Assembly (NCBI GenBank): GCA_028291515.1
Contig: JAQGHU010000114.1
Location: forward strand, 186,001-250,000
Reading direction: 5' to 3'
DNA length: 64,000 nt
From: Schlesneria sp.
GTDB lineage: Bacteria > Planctomycetota > Planctomycetia > Planctomycetales > Planctomycetaceae
Positions 34,774 through 43,412 of this stretch are shown one piece after another (the first letter of the stretch is position 1; each line of letters begins with the position of its first letter). Position numbers and translations under genes: made by a program. The notes under the pieces are model-generated. The model had not been told where the DNA came from, did no database searches, and saw only the letters and a list, made by a program, of their open reading frames with translations.

Positions 34774-36720
34774 TCAAATTTCTGGAAAATCTGGCCGCTC
34801 ATAACCGGATAGTGGTTCGAAGTGAAATCTTGGATGGTGGTGGCGACGGTACTTGGAATTCCCTTCGATTGGAGCTCGGATCGGCAAGTAGGGATCGCTG
34901 ACGCCTGCGGAATCCATTAGTCGCTTGATTTGTCCGGCCCTTTGGGCAACTGACGGAAAGATCTCTAGTTTCTCGGCCATGTCCTTGAAAGTCGTTCCCT
35001 CAATCTGCATACCCGCAACAACTTCAGGGCGATGTCTTTCTCTGTCAGGCTTTTTAAAAAAGTCAACTACTAGCATTCGCTCAAACGAGAGGGCTGGTCC
35101 TGGCAGACGTGATTTGGAGGGCATGAAAGCCATCAGATTCAACGAGAGCTTGGCTCGCAACACCGGTAGACCACCGTCGATCAGGCGAAACGGATAAACA
35201 TGAATATCGCTGATCAGCTCTCTCATCAACCGAGCAAACTCTGGCGTCCCGACGTCGATATCCAGAAACGCTTCGTTTGCCAGAGTTCTCAACTCGTCTG
35301 CTGTTGGCATTGCAGGTATTTTTGCTAGCTGCGCCTTTTTCAAACCTTGACGGCGGAAATTGAGGTCCGTCAGCCGAGTTTCGGCCTCACGTAGGCTGTT
35401 GAGCAGTGCTGAACTCATCCCGAGTTCGCCGATCGCTTTTGTGTAGTTATCGATTGAGCGAGCGAGAGATCGTTGCTGGCTATCCACCCTGGCAATCTCT
35501 TCTGCCATTTCTTTCACACCAGCTTGTGCCTCCTCGATCACTAAACATCGAAACGTCTCGTCAAAGCCTTCAAGACGCTCTACTTCGCCCAAGATGGCTG
35601 CGAGCACCTTGCTAACGGCCAGCGGGCCGTCACAAGTCACGCTGTTCCAGCACAAATGATGTCGGGCGCCATCGCACATCAAATGGTCCTTCTGTCCATG
35701 GCCTCCAAATACGAACTTGCGACCGCAAATACCACAACGAAGGTGTTGTCCTGGCCAGCGAGTTCGTCCCCGCGGCACGTTTCTTCGACAGTCAGTACCG
35801 TCCTTACCGCGACGATACTTACCGTTTCGGAGTCGCAGCATGGCAATCATTCCGTCGTAGTAGGCCGGGTCGAAGAACGCTAAGTGTGGACAATGACGAA
35901 TCAATAGTTCCGATGCGGGGGCCTTGATTGATTTCTTGCGGCCTGATTTGTTGACCCGGTCGGACATTCGTACATTTCGGCGACGTTCACCTTTCAAGAT
36001 GGGGTTGTGAGTCACCTGAGCTACAAGTTCAGGTGTCCATTTGTCCCTCCGAACGTAGGGGCCCACAGGGATGTTATTGGCGACAAGCCAGTCTGAAATC
36101 TCCGCATATGATTGCCCTTCCTCCAGCCGTTCAAACCATTCCTTGTAGATGGGTTCCGCACTCGCATCCTTGAAACAATCGGAATCCGCAGCCTTTGGAT
36201 GGGGTTTGATGTAACCATATGGAAAGCACTGGACGACTCCACCTTGGCTGAAACGGTTTCGTAGGCTCCGCCGAATTCGTTTGCTGGTATCCTTGTTGTA
36301 GGTCTCGTGACGCATGACTGCGAAATATGAAGACATTTCCCAGCCATCCTTCGCCGTGTCAAGATGGTCGTTGATGGCGATCACTCGTGTCTGAACATCG
36401 ACGGCATTCTCGCAAAAGATGTGCGCATGAACGCGACGACAGATGCGACCGAGGTCTTCAGTTAGCACAAGATCAAATTCTGCGGTGCGCTCAATCAAGT
36501 CGAGATATGCGGCACGCTCGAGATTCTCACCGCTGCCCTGGCCGGCAATGACTTCGCAAGTCCATGGAATTTCGACATGCTCTTCGAGCCATTTGCGGTA
36601 AAGCGCTTCTTGGTCAGCCAGACTGCGCGTATCTTGGAGTAGAGTGCTTATTCGACAGATCATGACAACTTTCAGCACATTCCCTGATTTAGGTGCGAAC
36701 GCAGGATCCCATTTGCTCAT
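34774..36720 (-). CDS. Large serine recombinase
   Basis: Site-specific recombinase of the resolvase/integrase group, 648 residues. Seen: catalytic domain VVMICRISTLLQD with the nucleophile Ser25, LVLTEDLGRICR, then the recombinase domain (FPYGYIKPHP; WTPELVAQVTHNPILKGERR). A zinc-ribbon CGICGRKFVFGG with later Cys residues and a coiled-coil stretch follow (about residues 420-500). Start ATG 36720 has GGAG about nine bases upstream; ATG 36783 would add 21 residues. Such proteins integrate or excise phages and genomic islands. It stands among mobile-element remnants and may have moved the accessory genes here. No att sites were recognised. Confidence 0.88.
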   Translation of the reverse strand: MSKWDPAFAPKSGNVLKVVMICRISTLLQDTRSLADQEALYRKWLEEHVEIPWTCEVIAGQGSGENLERAAYLDLIERTAEFDLVLTEDLGRICRRVHAHIFCENAVDVQTRVIAINDHLDTAKDGWEMSSYFAVMRHETYNKDTSKRIRRSLRNRFSQGGVVQCFPYGYIKPHPKAADSDCFKDASAEPIYKEWFERLEEGQSYAEISDWLVANNIPVGPYVRRDKWTPELVAQVTHNPILKGERRRNVRMSDRVNKSGRKKSIKAPASELLIRHCPHLAFFDPAYYDGMIAMLRLRNGKYRRGKDGTDCRRNVPRGRTRWPGQHLRCGICGRKFVFGGHGQKDHLMCDGARHHLCWNSVTCDGPLAVSKVLAAILGEVERLEGFDETFRCLVIEEAQAGVKEMAEEIARVDSQQRSLARSIDNYTKAIGELGMSSALLNSLREAETRLTDLNFRRQGLKKAQLAKIPAMPTADELRTLANEAFLDIDVGTPEFARLMRELISDIHVYPFRLIDGGLPVLRAKLSLNLMAFMPSKSRLPGPALSFERMLVVDFFKKPDRERHRPEVVAGMQIEGTTFKDMAEKLEIFPSVAQRAGQIKRLMDSAGVSDPYLPIRAPIEGNSKYRRHHHPRFHFEPLSGYERPDFPEI

Positions 36721-36785
36721 GACAAGATTCTCCATGAGGAGCCATCTCGCCCAGAGGGATGAATGGCACAGTGTGCCATTCATCC

Positions 36786-36830
36786 TGACCGTAAGTGAGA
36801 ATCCTTGACCAATGCTGACCAGGGGTGACC
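36786..36830. repeat. Phased TGACC direct repeats upstream of the recombinase
   Basis: TGACC occurs at 36786, 36806, 36816 and 36826, spaced 20, 10 and 10 bases, so the copies face the same side of the helix. They lie about 65-110 bases before the recombinase start. They may be binding sites for a regulator or for the recombinase itself. Confidence 0.45.
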
Positions 36831-37233
36831 ATCCTCAACTCTATGCCCGACAGAGCACTTGCGATGCAAGGGCCTGTAGCAGCGTGAGTTGCGACTTGTC
36901 GTGCGTAGTGTCCCTCCCTCTCCGCTTGACTGACTGCCCACGAGCCATAACTTTATGTCTCGTGGGTATTTGCATTTCTGAGGACCTCCCGTTTGTGGGC
37001 ATTTTGTAGTGGGGAATTCTCTGACGGAGCCACTCATGCCAGTCCAGAAGCAGCCATCCACAGCCAAACCTGCCCGGAATCTAAAGCGAAATTCCAGCCC
37101 AATTCGAATCGGAAAAGTCCAAGGTTACCTCGGCGGCTGCGTGTGGTATCTCTAGTACCACGAGTAGGGGCAACGGCAACGCGTAGGCCCTGATCTCGAA
37201 GTCGCCCGGCAGACAGTTCCTGCGGGATCTGAA
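36831..37233. other. Gap upstream of the recombinase, with a hairpin at 36937-36966
   Basis: No recognisable gene in about 400 bases. CCCACGAG (36937-36944) and CTCGTGGG (36959-36966) form an 8-bp stem with a 14-base loop, followed by a T-rich stretch (TATTTGCATTTC), so a weak rightward terminator is possible. Confidence 0.4.
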
Positions 37234-37833
37234 CTATAATAGTGGCTTTATGGACGTGTTAATGGTTTCGGAAATTAGTTGCTGCCCGCGAATCAGAAAC
37301 GTCTGATATCTGTAGGCCGCGTCAAGAGGCTCCTTGTTGGTGGCAGCCAGCATGAAAGCTCCAGTGATTGCCTCCGCAGTCAGAGCCTCACCTGGAGGGA
37401 CCGCGGGAAGTTCGGGACCTGCGAGACTGCCACCGCTCCAGAAGGCACTCAGTGCCAGCCAACTTGCCGCTCCACTATAGGCACTCGCGGTCGCAGTGCC
37501 GCCGACAATGCGGTCCGGTCCGACGGTGTCAGTCCTTCCCCGGAGGTTTTCTCGACACACTCGCAGGCCCAGGCAACTGCTGTCGGCTTGGGAAGCCAGA
37601 ACGCCAGGAATCGTAAACCGTCGGTGTAAAGCTGGCTTTCAATCAGCAGGCGCAGGTATTCCGCCGGTTCCATGTCATCCAGTAAGAGTTCCTTTGCCTG
37701 ATCACTCATCTTGAGCGCGCGACAGAATTCGGCGGCGTGAACGGGAGTTGGAGGAGGCTCCGTGGCTGTCTCCGCGACTGTGTCAGCGGTAACAGCATGT
37801 CGAACCGGAGTCGATTCGCCCTCGACAATGACG
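37234..37833 (-). pseudogene. Frameshifted DUF6931-family gene
   Basis: The first frame, from about 37830 down to about 37500, reads AAEFCRALKMSDQAKELLLD, MEPAEYLRLLIESQLYTDGL and RFLAFWLPKPTAVAWACECV. The rest of the domain is in another frame, 37500-37234: ASWLALSAFWSGGSLAGPEL, PAVPPGEALTAEAITGAFML, YRYQTFLI. Together they make the DUF6931 domain known from planctomycete proteins, split by one frameshift near 37500. No good start codon lies in the N-terminal frame upstream of ATG 37709, so the 5' end is also damaged. Confidence 0.72.
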
Positions 37834-37949
37834 GAAAATGTCGTTCAGCACCACTACAGTCAGGTCACCTTTGACTAACCTGGCCCACAAGCCGTGGACT
37901 CACTCAGGACTGACAACCAGATGCGCTAACACATTTTCCAATCCCTCGG

Positions 37950-38122
37950 ACGCAGAACAATCCCTCTGCCCCTTCCAGCAGATGACGCTTTCAGAGATGG
38001 ATCTGAGTCGAAAGAACGGCGTAACGGCTCGATCACGGCGAAACCATTTCTTGCTCTCGCAATGCTGCGATCGCCACCTTCGCTTTAAGGCTCACACTGT
38101 GAGACTTCCGCTTTCCCGACAT
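37950..38122 (-). pseudogene. IS3-family transposase orfA remnant
   Basis: ATG 38122, with a perfect GGAGGGG upstream, opens MSGKRKSHSVSLKAKVAIAA, LREQEM and stops after 29 codons. In another frame the homology continues with LSTQIHL, RHLLEGAEGLF. Both pieces are conserved in IS3-type OrfA (K.H....KA.VALAA...; ..Q.H.WKK.LLEGA..LF). At least one shift and two stops make it inactive, and no orfB follows. Confidence 0.7.
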
Positions 38123-38142
38123 CTTTCCCCTCCAAAATGAAC

Positions 38143-38172
38143 CCAGGAAATACTATCTCATTTCCTGGTCCA
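38143..38172. repeat. Probable IS3 terminal region with inverted repeat
   Basis: CCAGGAAAT (38143-38151) and ATTTCCTGG (38160-38168) form an inverted repeat next to the IS3 orfA start. The outer sequence on the minus strand begins TGGACCAGGAAAT, as expected for the tip of an IS3-type element. The other end of the element is not identifiable. Confidence 0.5.
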
Positions 38173-38664
38173 GTTTTTGAGGCCATCGCAATCCCGTGGA
38201 TCTGTCCATCCCAACCCGGTTGACGACAATCTTTCTACTGGTGACATGAGCGCCTCAACACTTATGAGTTGATCGATTCTTGGCCTTCAGCGTCAATTGC
38301 GGCCAATTATCGCGACGCTCAAGCGGGATAACCTCCAAAGCGACTTGTACGGTCTAAGGGCGGATGACGTGCAATGGTGCCATCTGCTCTCACGATAGCG
38401 ACGAAAGCTGGTGCTTTCGGTTGTCGCGTCACCCATCAGCGCAGGAATTGGCACTTCACTTTTTTAGTACGTCCCGGACAGGGCAAAGTCTTTCCTTCAC
38501 TTTTTCCCGTAATTCAGGCAAAAAAATTTGCCGGCCGGGAAATCTGAACTAGGTTGACGATATCGGCGACAAAAAAGTGATCGGAAACGTAGCCGTTCAA
38601 CCGGCGGACGGATCCTCCGACTTCGACAAATTCCGCCTGGACCATCGAATTTTAAGGATCGCTC
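38173..38664. other. Gap between IS remnant and pilus locus
   Basis: No recognisable gene in about 490 bases. It holds one copy of a palindromic repeat (38402-38419). An AT-rich stretch near 38460-38535 could hold a promoter for the pilus locus. Confidence 0.4.
38402..38419. repeat. Palindromic repeat copy 1 (CGAAAGC-tggt-GCTTTCG)
   Basis: Perfect 7-bp arms with a 4-base loop. Read on the minus strand, its surroundings (CCGAAAGC....GCTTTCGTC) match copy 2 at 38806, so the two form an inverted pair 387 bases apart around the small ORF before the prepilin peptidase. Confidence 0.6.
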
Positions 38665-38781
38665 ATGTTTCCGTTTTGGTGTGAATTGTCCGGCAGCCAG
38701 CTTCTCCAGTGGATTTCCAGCGGCATGGTTCTGCTGGTTTGTCTGGTGAACCTGGCCGCGGGACAGCGGAACGGCTACTGA
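38665..38781 (+). CDS. Small membrane peptide upstream of the prepilin peptidase (hypothetical)
   Basis: ATG 38665 has AAGGA six bases upstream and codes 38 residues. The middle, WISSGMVLLVCLVNLAAG, is hydrophobic enough for one membrane helix. It precedes the prepilin peptidase by 83 bases. There is no class-III prepilin processing site (G/XXXXEY), so it is not a Flp pilin. Expression is uncertain. Confidence 0.35.
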   Translation: MFPFWCELSGSQLLQWISSGMVLLVCLVNLAAGQRNGY

Positions 38782-38805
38782 TCCAATCGCAGCCAAATGG
38801 CTGTC

Positions 38806-38823
38806 CGAAAGCTGGAGCTTTCG
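38806..38823. repeat. Palindromic repeat copy 2 (CGAAAGC-tgga-GCTTTCG)
   Basis: Second copy of the hairpin at 38402, in opposite orientation as judged by the flanking bases (GTCCGAAAGC, GCTTTCGTC). It lies just before the prepilin peptidase start and could act as a REP-like element or an RNA hairpin. Confidence 0.6.
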
Positions 38824-38864
38824 TCTAATAGTCACCCTCACTCGTTCAGAAAGGTAGTTGGAAC

Positions 38865-39416
38865 ATGGACTGGCAACAGTTCTTGCTCTCTCACTGGGAA
38901 GTTAAACTCGTCTCGGCAGTACTGATTTTTGCTGCCTACATCGACGGTAAACAACTGAAGGTTCCGAACTGGATCACCTTCCCCATGGTCTTGTCGGGAT
39001 TACTGTATCACTCCATCGCCTACGGTTGGACCGGGGCCTGCGATAGTGGGAACGGAATCTTCTGGGGCCTGCTCTGCCTGTTGCCACTGTATGCGATTGG
39101 TGGCATGGGAGCCGGTGACGTGAAACTGATGGCGGGTATTGGTGCCTGGCTGGGAGCCGTCACAACTTGCTACGCATTCGCGGTCACGGTCGTTGTCGGA
39201 GCCTTGATGGCTGTCATCATGATCCTGCTCAGCGGACGAATTCAGCACCACGCACGTCAATTCGTGCATATTGCCTACGAAATCATGGTCGTTCGCAATC
39301 CGCGAGCCCTGTTTGCGACTGCCAAAGAACGTAAGCCAACTATGTACCTGCTCCCTTACGGCATCCCGATTTGCATCGGTTCGATCATCTACTTCGTGTA
39401 CGCCGGTCTGATCTGA
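38865..39416 (+). CDS. cpaA: Prepilin peptidase (CpaA/TadV type, A24 family)
   Basis: A 183-residue membrane aspartyl protease that cleaves Flp-type prepilins. It has the short form without the N-terminal methylase domain, as in Tad systems. Catalytic Asp27 lies in YIDGKQLKVPNW and Asp85 in GMGAGDVKLMAG, the two conserved sites of the A24 family. About six membrane segments. ATG 38865. A strong terminator follows at 39464, so it seems to be separately transcribed from cpaB although it opens the pilus locus. Its prepilin substrate is not coded in the window. Confidence 0.9.
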   Translation: MDWQQFLLSHWEVKLVSAVLIFAAYIDGKQLKVPNWITFPMVLSGLLYHSIAYGWTGACDSGNGIFWGLLCLLPLYAIGGMGAGDVKLMAGIGAWLGAVTTCYAFAVTVVVGALMAVIMILLSGRIQHHARQFVHIAYEIMVVRNPRALFATAKERKPTMYLLPYGIPICIGSIIYFVYAGLI

Positions 39417-39828
39417 CCGAACGATCTACGAATGTCGATGCGAATTGCACTGGCAAAAACGACAGCCCGCAAGTGAAAACTTGCGGGCTGTTTTCTTGTC
39501 CTCTGCCAATTCTTGCCGGACGCAAATTTCGGCTGCGACAGGAAAAACCTTGAGCTATGTTTGTGGAAATGCCGCAGATTCGTGGCAAATACACCACTTC
39601 GGCGGCACCAGTCGCCAGCGGGTTCCTGTCGTTACAACCGATAGCATCGTTAAAAGCTGAAGAGTTTGACTTCTGCCGGTCGATCAAAAGTGAGTAGTCG
39701 CGGTCTGTACCGCGAAAGGCCGACCGGCACGAGGAGTTCGTTTAAGTACTTGATCTGTGGATTTCACCGTTTTGGAAGTCACCTTCCAGGCGGCCCTCGG
39801 CCACGACCTTTCCGTCGGAACTCGAACT
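39417..39828. other. Gap with the cpaA terminator and the cpaB leader
   Basis: It contains the intrinsic terminator at 39464-39497. The rest, about 330 bases, has no recognisable gene and presumably carries the promoter of the cpaB-secretin-cpaE transcript. No -24/-12 element was found. Confidence 0.5.
39464..39497 (+). terminator. Intrinsic terminator after cpaA
   Basis: An 11-bp perfect stem AGCCCGCAAGT / ACTTGCGGGCT closes on a GAAA tetraloop and is followed by GTTTTCTT. It begins 48 bases after the peptidase stop codon. Because the stem is followed by T on the plus strand and preceded by AAAAACGA, it may also work weakly leftward. Confidence 0.92.
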
Positions 39829-40977
39829 ATGAAAAACAAATCACTGATGCTGCTGATGGTTGCCGCAGGCTGCGGCCTGGTCGCCATGATTGGTGTTCAG
39901 CAGATCATGTCGACTGGAGAAACGGCTCCCAAGACTCGAATTCTTGTTGCCCGGACTGAGATCGACGCGGGGACTCAACTCGACAAGACGAATGTCGGAT
40001 TCAAGGAATGGCCTGCCGAGGCTCTGCCGGAAGGAGCCATTCAAACAGAGGAAGAGTTTCTCGAGCGTGCCTTGAAGCACCGTGTTGGCCCCGGGCAACC
40101 GATCTTGTTGTCCGAACTCGGCAATAAAGGTGAGTACGGGATGCAGATCCAGATTCCTGCTGGAATGCGCGTCGTGACTTATCCTGTGACGGCCACAATG
40201 ACACACAGCGGTTTGATGAAACCCGGAAACTTTGTCGATGTCAGTGCCGTTATCGAGGTTCCAACAAAGGGTGGCCAAAAACGGACTGAAGTGAAGCCCG
40301 TTCTCCAGTGCGTACAAGTTTTTGCAGTCGATCGTCGTATCGTCGGTTCGGAAGAATCCAAGGATCCCAAGGCGGCGGTTGATTTCAAAAACATCTCGTT
40401 CTTGGTCTATCCCCTGCAGGCCCAGCTGCTGCAACTTGCCAATAAGCAGAGCAATGGTTCGCTGCAATTCGCATTACGGTCCGGCGCCGACAAAGGACTC
40501 GTCAACGCTCAAGACTTGAGTGACGAATCGTTGTCGATGCTCTCCAATTCGCTGTTGGGTCATCAGGAAGATCGTTCTCCGGCAGTGGCTCCCGCATCAG
40601 AGAAAATCGCCGTGACGAATACGGGAAAACCGCAGTCGGCATTCCGATCTTACCTTGCTCCTGAAACTCCAGCCGCCGTCACATCGGTCGGTGATCAAGC
40701 TTCGAAGCGAACTTGGAAAATCGAAATCTTCCAGGGTGACCAACGTGAGGTCCAGGAAATCGATTGGCCGGAGGAACCTGTTACCAAAGCGAAACCGACC
40801 TCGACCAATTCCGGCAATCCGGTCCTGAAGCTGTTCAACCGACGCGAGAAAGCAGAAAAGCCAGTCGGCGTCGAAACGAAATCGACATCGTTAGTTCGTC
40901 GCAAGGCCGCTGAAGTCACAGAGTCCACCGAAGAAAAGCAATCAGCAGAGCCCACCGAAGGCTCTGACAACAAGTGA
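39829..40977 (+). CDS. cpaB: Flp pilus assembly protein CpaB (RcpC)
   Basis: A 382-residue protein that works with the secretin in Tad pilus export. It has an N-terminal membrane anchor (LMLLMVAAGCGLVAMIGVQ) and then the SAF/CpaB domain: VARTEIDAGTQLDKTNVGFK, AEALPEGAI, HRVGPGQPILLSEL, MRVVTYPVTATMTHSGLMKP and GNFVDVSAVIEVP. The C-terminal 120 residues are charged and low in complexity, with no homology. Start ATG 39829 (GGAA upstream) gives the anchor right at the N-terminus; a GTG 24 codons upstream is less likely. It is the first gene of the secretin transcript. Confidence 0.9.
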   Translation: MKNKSLMLLMVAAGCGLVAMIGVQQIMSTGETAPKTRILVARTEIDAGTQLDKTNVGFKEWPAEALPEGAIQTEEEFLERALKHRVGPGQPILLSELGNKGEYGMQIQIPAGMRVVTYPVTATMTHSGLMKPGNFVDVSAVIEVPTKGGQKRTEVKPVLQCVQVFAVDRRIVGSEESKDPKAAVDFKNISFLVYPLQAQLLQLANKQSNGSLQFALRSGADKGLVNAQDLSDESLSMLSNSLLGHQEDRSPAVAPASEKIAVTNTGKPQSAFRSYLAPETPAAVTSVGDQASKRTWKIEIFQGDQREVQEIDWPEEPVTKAKPTSTNSGNPVLKLFNRREKAEKPVGVETKSTSLVRRKAAEVTESTEEKQSAEPTEGSDNK

Positions 40978-41084
40978 TAATGACTAAGGTGGCTGGACTG
41001 AAGTCCGGGGCTGCCAACACGACTAGAATAAACCGCGGAACATGACGTTCTGCGGTCGCATTGGATGCGATTTGGGGAGGCAGG

Positions 41085-41456
41085 ATGCCATCGATTCAAA
41101 CTCATTGCCGCGCGGCGACGCACCAGCTTTCGCTGGCGGTCATTCTGTGCGGCTTTGGCTTTTGTGGCGCGGTCGCGAGCGAGTCGTCGCCAGCACACGG
41201 CCCTATTCATCAAGTCAATGGGACCACGCACAGCATCGATTTCAGCGATGCGGATTCGGTGCTGCTGGAGTATCCCGACTGGCTAACCACCGTCAAAAGT
41301 CTGGACCCCGCCATCATTCGCGTGACCGCAGTCCGTCCGAACTGCTTGCGAATTCAACGCGTTGGTCAGGGGACCACCGAATTGCGAGCTGTCGATCGTC
41401 GCGATCATCAATATGTACTGGCGATCATCGTTCCAGCCTTGGCCAACGTCAGATAA
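41085..41456 (+). CDS. Stand-alone pilus N-domain protein (T2SS-T3SS_pil_N type)
   Basis: A secreted protein of 123 residues: a signal-like hydrophobic segment (LSLAVILCGFGFCGAVAS), then one domain, THSIDFSDADSVLLEYPDWL, LDPAIIRVTAVRPNCLRIQR, GTTELRAVD. This repeats the N-terminal domain of the secretin coded next (IEFKDWLTQVDGFDPKIISV, VDKHKLRVQGLEQGVTTMVV). It seems to be a detached copy of the domain that leads into the secretin ring. Start ATG 41085 follows GGGGAGG. It lies between cpaB and the secretin gene and probably acts in the same periplasmic complex. Confidence 0.75.
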   Translation: MPSIQTHCRAATHQLSLAVILCGFGFCGAVASESSPAHGPIHQVNGTTHSIDFSDADSVLLEYPDWLTTVKSLDPAIIRVTAVRPNCLRIQRVGQGTTELRAVDRRDHQYVLAIIVPALANVR

Positions 41457-41513
41457 CGGTTCGAGATTCATTGCCCGAATTTTCAATTTGGCGCTTATAA
41501 AGTCGAGGTCACG

Positions 41514-43328
41514 ATGACAACTCTCGCATCCGTTCGCAGGAAGCTCAGTCGCTGCCTGTTGGTCGCCATCTGTGCGACATCGCTCGCGGGGACTGGTTTT
41601 GGACAAGAGGCTCCCGCACGGGCTCCCACCAGCGAGGCTGTCCAGATCCTCTCGCTAAAGGCCGCGGTCGAAGTGATCGAGCGCACTGCGAAAGTCATCG
41701 AGTTCAAGGACTGGCTGACACAGGTGGATGGCTTCGATCCGAAGATCATCAGCGTGATCGCAGTCGATAAGCATAAGCTTCGCGTGCAAGGCTTGGAGCA
41801 AGGCGTGACGACGATGGTCGTCACCGATCGCAATAAGCAAGTACACACCGTCGAAGTCTTCGTGACTGGCGATGCTCGATTGTTGCAATCGGTCTTAAAT
41901 CGTGCGTTTCCGAACTCCGCCATTCAATGCACAATGCTGCGCGGCAATGCCGTCTTGTTGCGTGGCTGGGTCACAGATGCTCAGCAGATCTCCAGCATCA
42001 CAGAACTGGCTAATCTCTATTCGCCAAATGTGGTCAACCAGATCCGGGTCGGTGGCCCGCAGGAAGTCCAGTTACGCGTCAAAGTTTTGGAAGTCCAGCG
42101 ATCGAAACTGCGAGAATTTGGGTTGAACTTCGCGGTACTGGGCAAGAGCGCCGCCGTGGCCAGTACGCCTGGTCCGATCACTCCCTTGACAGCCTTAACC
42201 GCTCCGATCGGTGGCATTCCCACTGTTTCAATCGCACCGAACACGGGTGCTCCACCGTCCTTGGGGATCGGTGTCACGGGCAATCAGTTTGGATTCGAAG
42301 GTTTCCTCCAGGCCTTGAAAACTGAAGGCTTGTTGAAGATTCAAGCCGAGCCCGTGTTGGTGACTCGAAGTGGTGAAGCTGCACAACTCGATAACGGTGG
42401 CGAATTCCCGATCCCCGTGCCGCAAAGTTTGGGAACCGTCACGATTGAATGGCGAGAATTCGGTGTCATCCTGCAAGCGCTTCCTATCGTGATTAGCCCC
42501 ACGCGATTGCGTCAACAGGTCTATGCCGAAGTAAGCGAAAAAGATGTCGCCAACGCCGTGACCTTGAACGGAACCACAGTCCCTGGGATCAGCCGGCGCC
42601 GTGTCCAATCGACCGTGGAGATGGACTTTGGACAGACGCTGATTCTCGGCGGCCTGATCACGAACCGCATCCAAGCCAACGTTCAGAAGACTCCTTTCCT
42701 GGGAGAGCTTCCCGTCATCGGCGCTGCTTTCAGCAAGAAACGGTTCGATCACTCGGAAGTTGAATTGATCATCATGATCACGCCGGAATACGTGGCCTCG
42801 ATGCAAGCAGATCAAATGCCGCCGCTTGGCCCGGGCCGGACGACGACGTTTCCGACGGATCGTGAACTCTACCTGCACGGCTTGATGGAAGTTCCGGTCG
42901 TTGGCCCCGAATGCGGCGAACCCGGCGGTGCTTGCGATCCAAACTTCTCGGTCAATGTTCGGTCCGAAACCCCGTGGGCAGGCGGAAATGTGCCCGCCTA
43001 TGGCGCACCGACGTTGGCTCCAACTTCTGTGCCAGCTCCTGCTCCTGCCGCCGCACCAGGAAACGGAGGGGGGATGATTGCTCCGCCAGGAGTGACACCG
43101 TCGGAAGTTCCTCCTCCGCCGGCGGCGGGTGATGCCGGAGTTTCCATGAGGCAGACCACGCCACGAGCAATGTCCAGATCCATCCCCTCGAAGTTCGATA
43201 GTAAACCTGCGGATGGGGCGAGTCAGGCCAACTTCAGGTCCACAAAGAAGAAGGACAACTTGGTCGAGCCCGCTTCGGGCATCAGGTCGACCGATCCGAA
43301 GCCAATTCCGAATCCTAAGTTCCAGTAA
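41514..43328 (+). CDS. cpaC: Tad/Flp pilus secretin (CpaC/RcpA)
   Basis: Outer-membrane secretin of 604 residues. Order: signal peptide (LLVAICATSLAGTGFG, cleavage near 31), pilus N-domain (about 50-125), BON-like part (VLNRAFPNSAIQCTMLRGNA), then the secretin core with VQLRVKVLEVQRSKLREFGL, VLVTRSGEAAQLDNGGEFPI, TVEMDFGQTLILGGLI and TPFLGELPVIGAAFSKKRFD, ending VELIIMITPEYV. A Pro/Ala-rich C-terminal extension of about 150 residues (APAPAAAPGNGGG) is unusual in length. ATG 41514 follows GAGG. It lies in one rightward run with cpaB and cpaE. Confidence 0.93.
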   Translation: MTTLASVRRKLSRCLLVAICATSLAGTGFGQEAPARAPTSEAVQILSLKAAVEVIERTAKVIEFKDWLTQVDGFDPKIISVIAVDKHKLRVQGLEQGVTTMVVTDRNKQVHTVEVFVTGDARLLQSVLNRAFPNSAIQCTMLRGNAVLLRGWVTDAQQISSITELANLYSPNVVNQIRVGGPQEVQLRVKVLEVQRSKLREFGLNFAVLGKSAAVASTPGPITPLTALTAPIGGIPTVSIAPNTGAPPSLGIGVTGNQFGFEGFLQALKTEGLLKIQAEPVLVTRSGEAAQLDNGGEFPIPVPQSLGTVTIEWREFGVILQALPIVISPTRLRQQVYAEVSEKDVANAVTLNGTTVPGISRRRVQSTVEMDFGQTLILGGLITNRIQANVQKTPFLGELPVIGAAFSKKRFDHSEVELIIMITPEYVASMQADQMPPLGPGRTTTFPTDRELYLHGLMEVPVVGPECGEPGGACDPNFSVNVRSETPWAGGNVPAYGAPTLAPTSVPAPAPAAAPGNGGGMIAPPGVTPSEVPPPPAAGDAGVSMRQTTPRAMSRSIPSKFDSKPADGASQANFRSTKKKDNLVEPASGIRSTDPKPIPNPKFQ

Positions 43329-43412
43329 TGATTTACGAGCAGCATCGTCAGTGGCATGAGCTATCTTTCATTTCGTACAGCGGCGTCGTGTTTCAAGTGA
43401 GGTTGTGATTCT

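Noticed and set aside
37625-37645. AAAGC-tg-GCTTT as a third copy of the palindromic repeat
   Set aside because: Shorter arms, a different loop and flanks, and it lies in the DUF6931 coding remnant.
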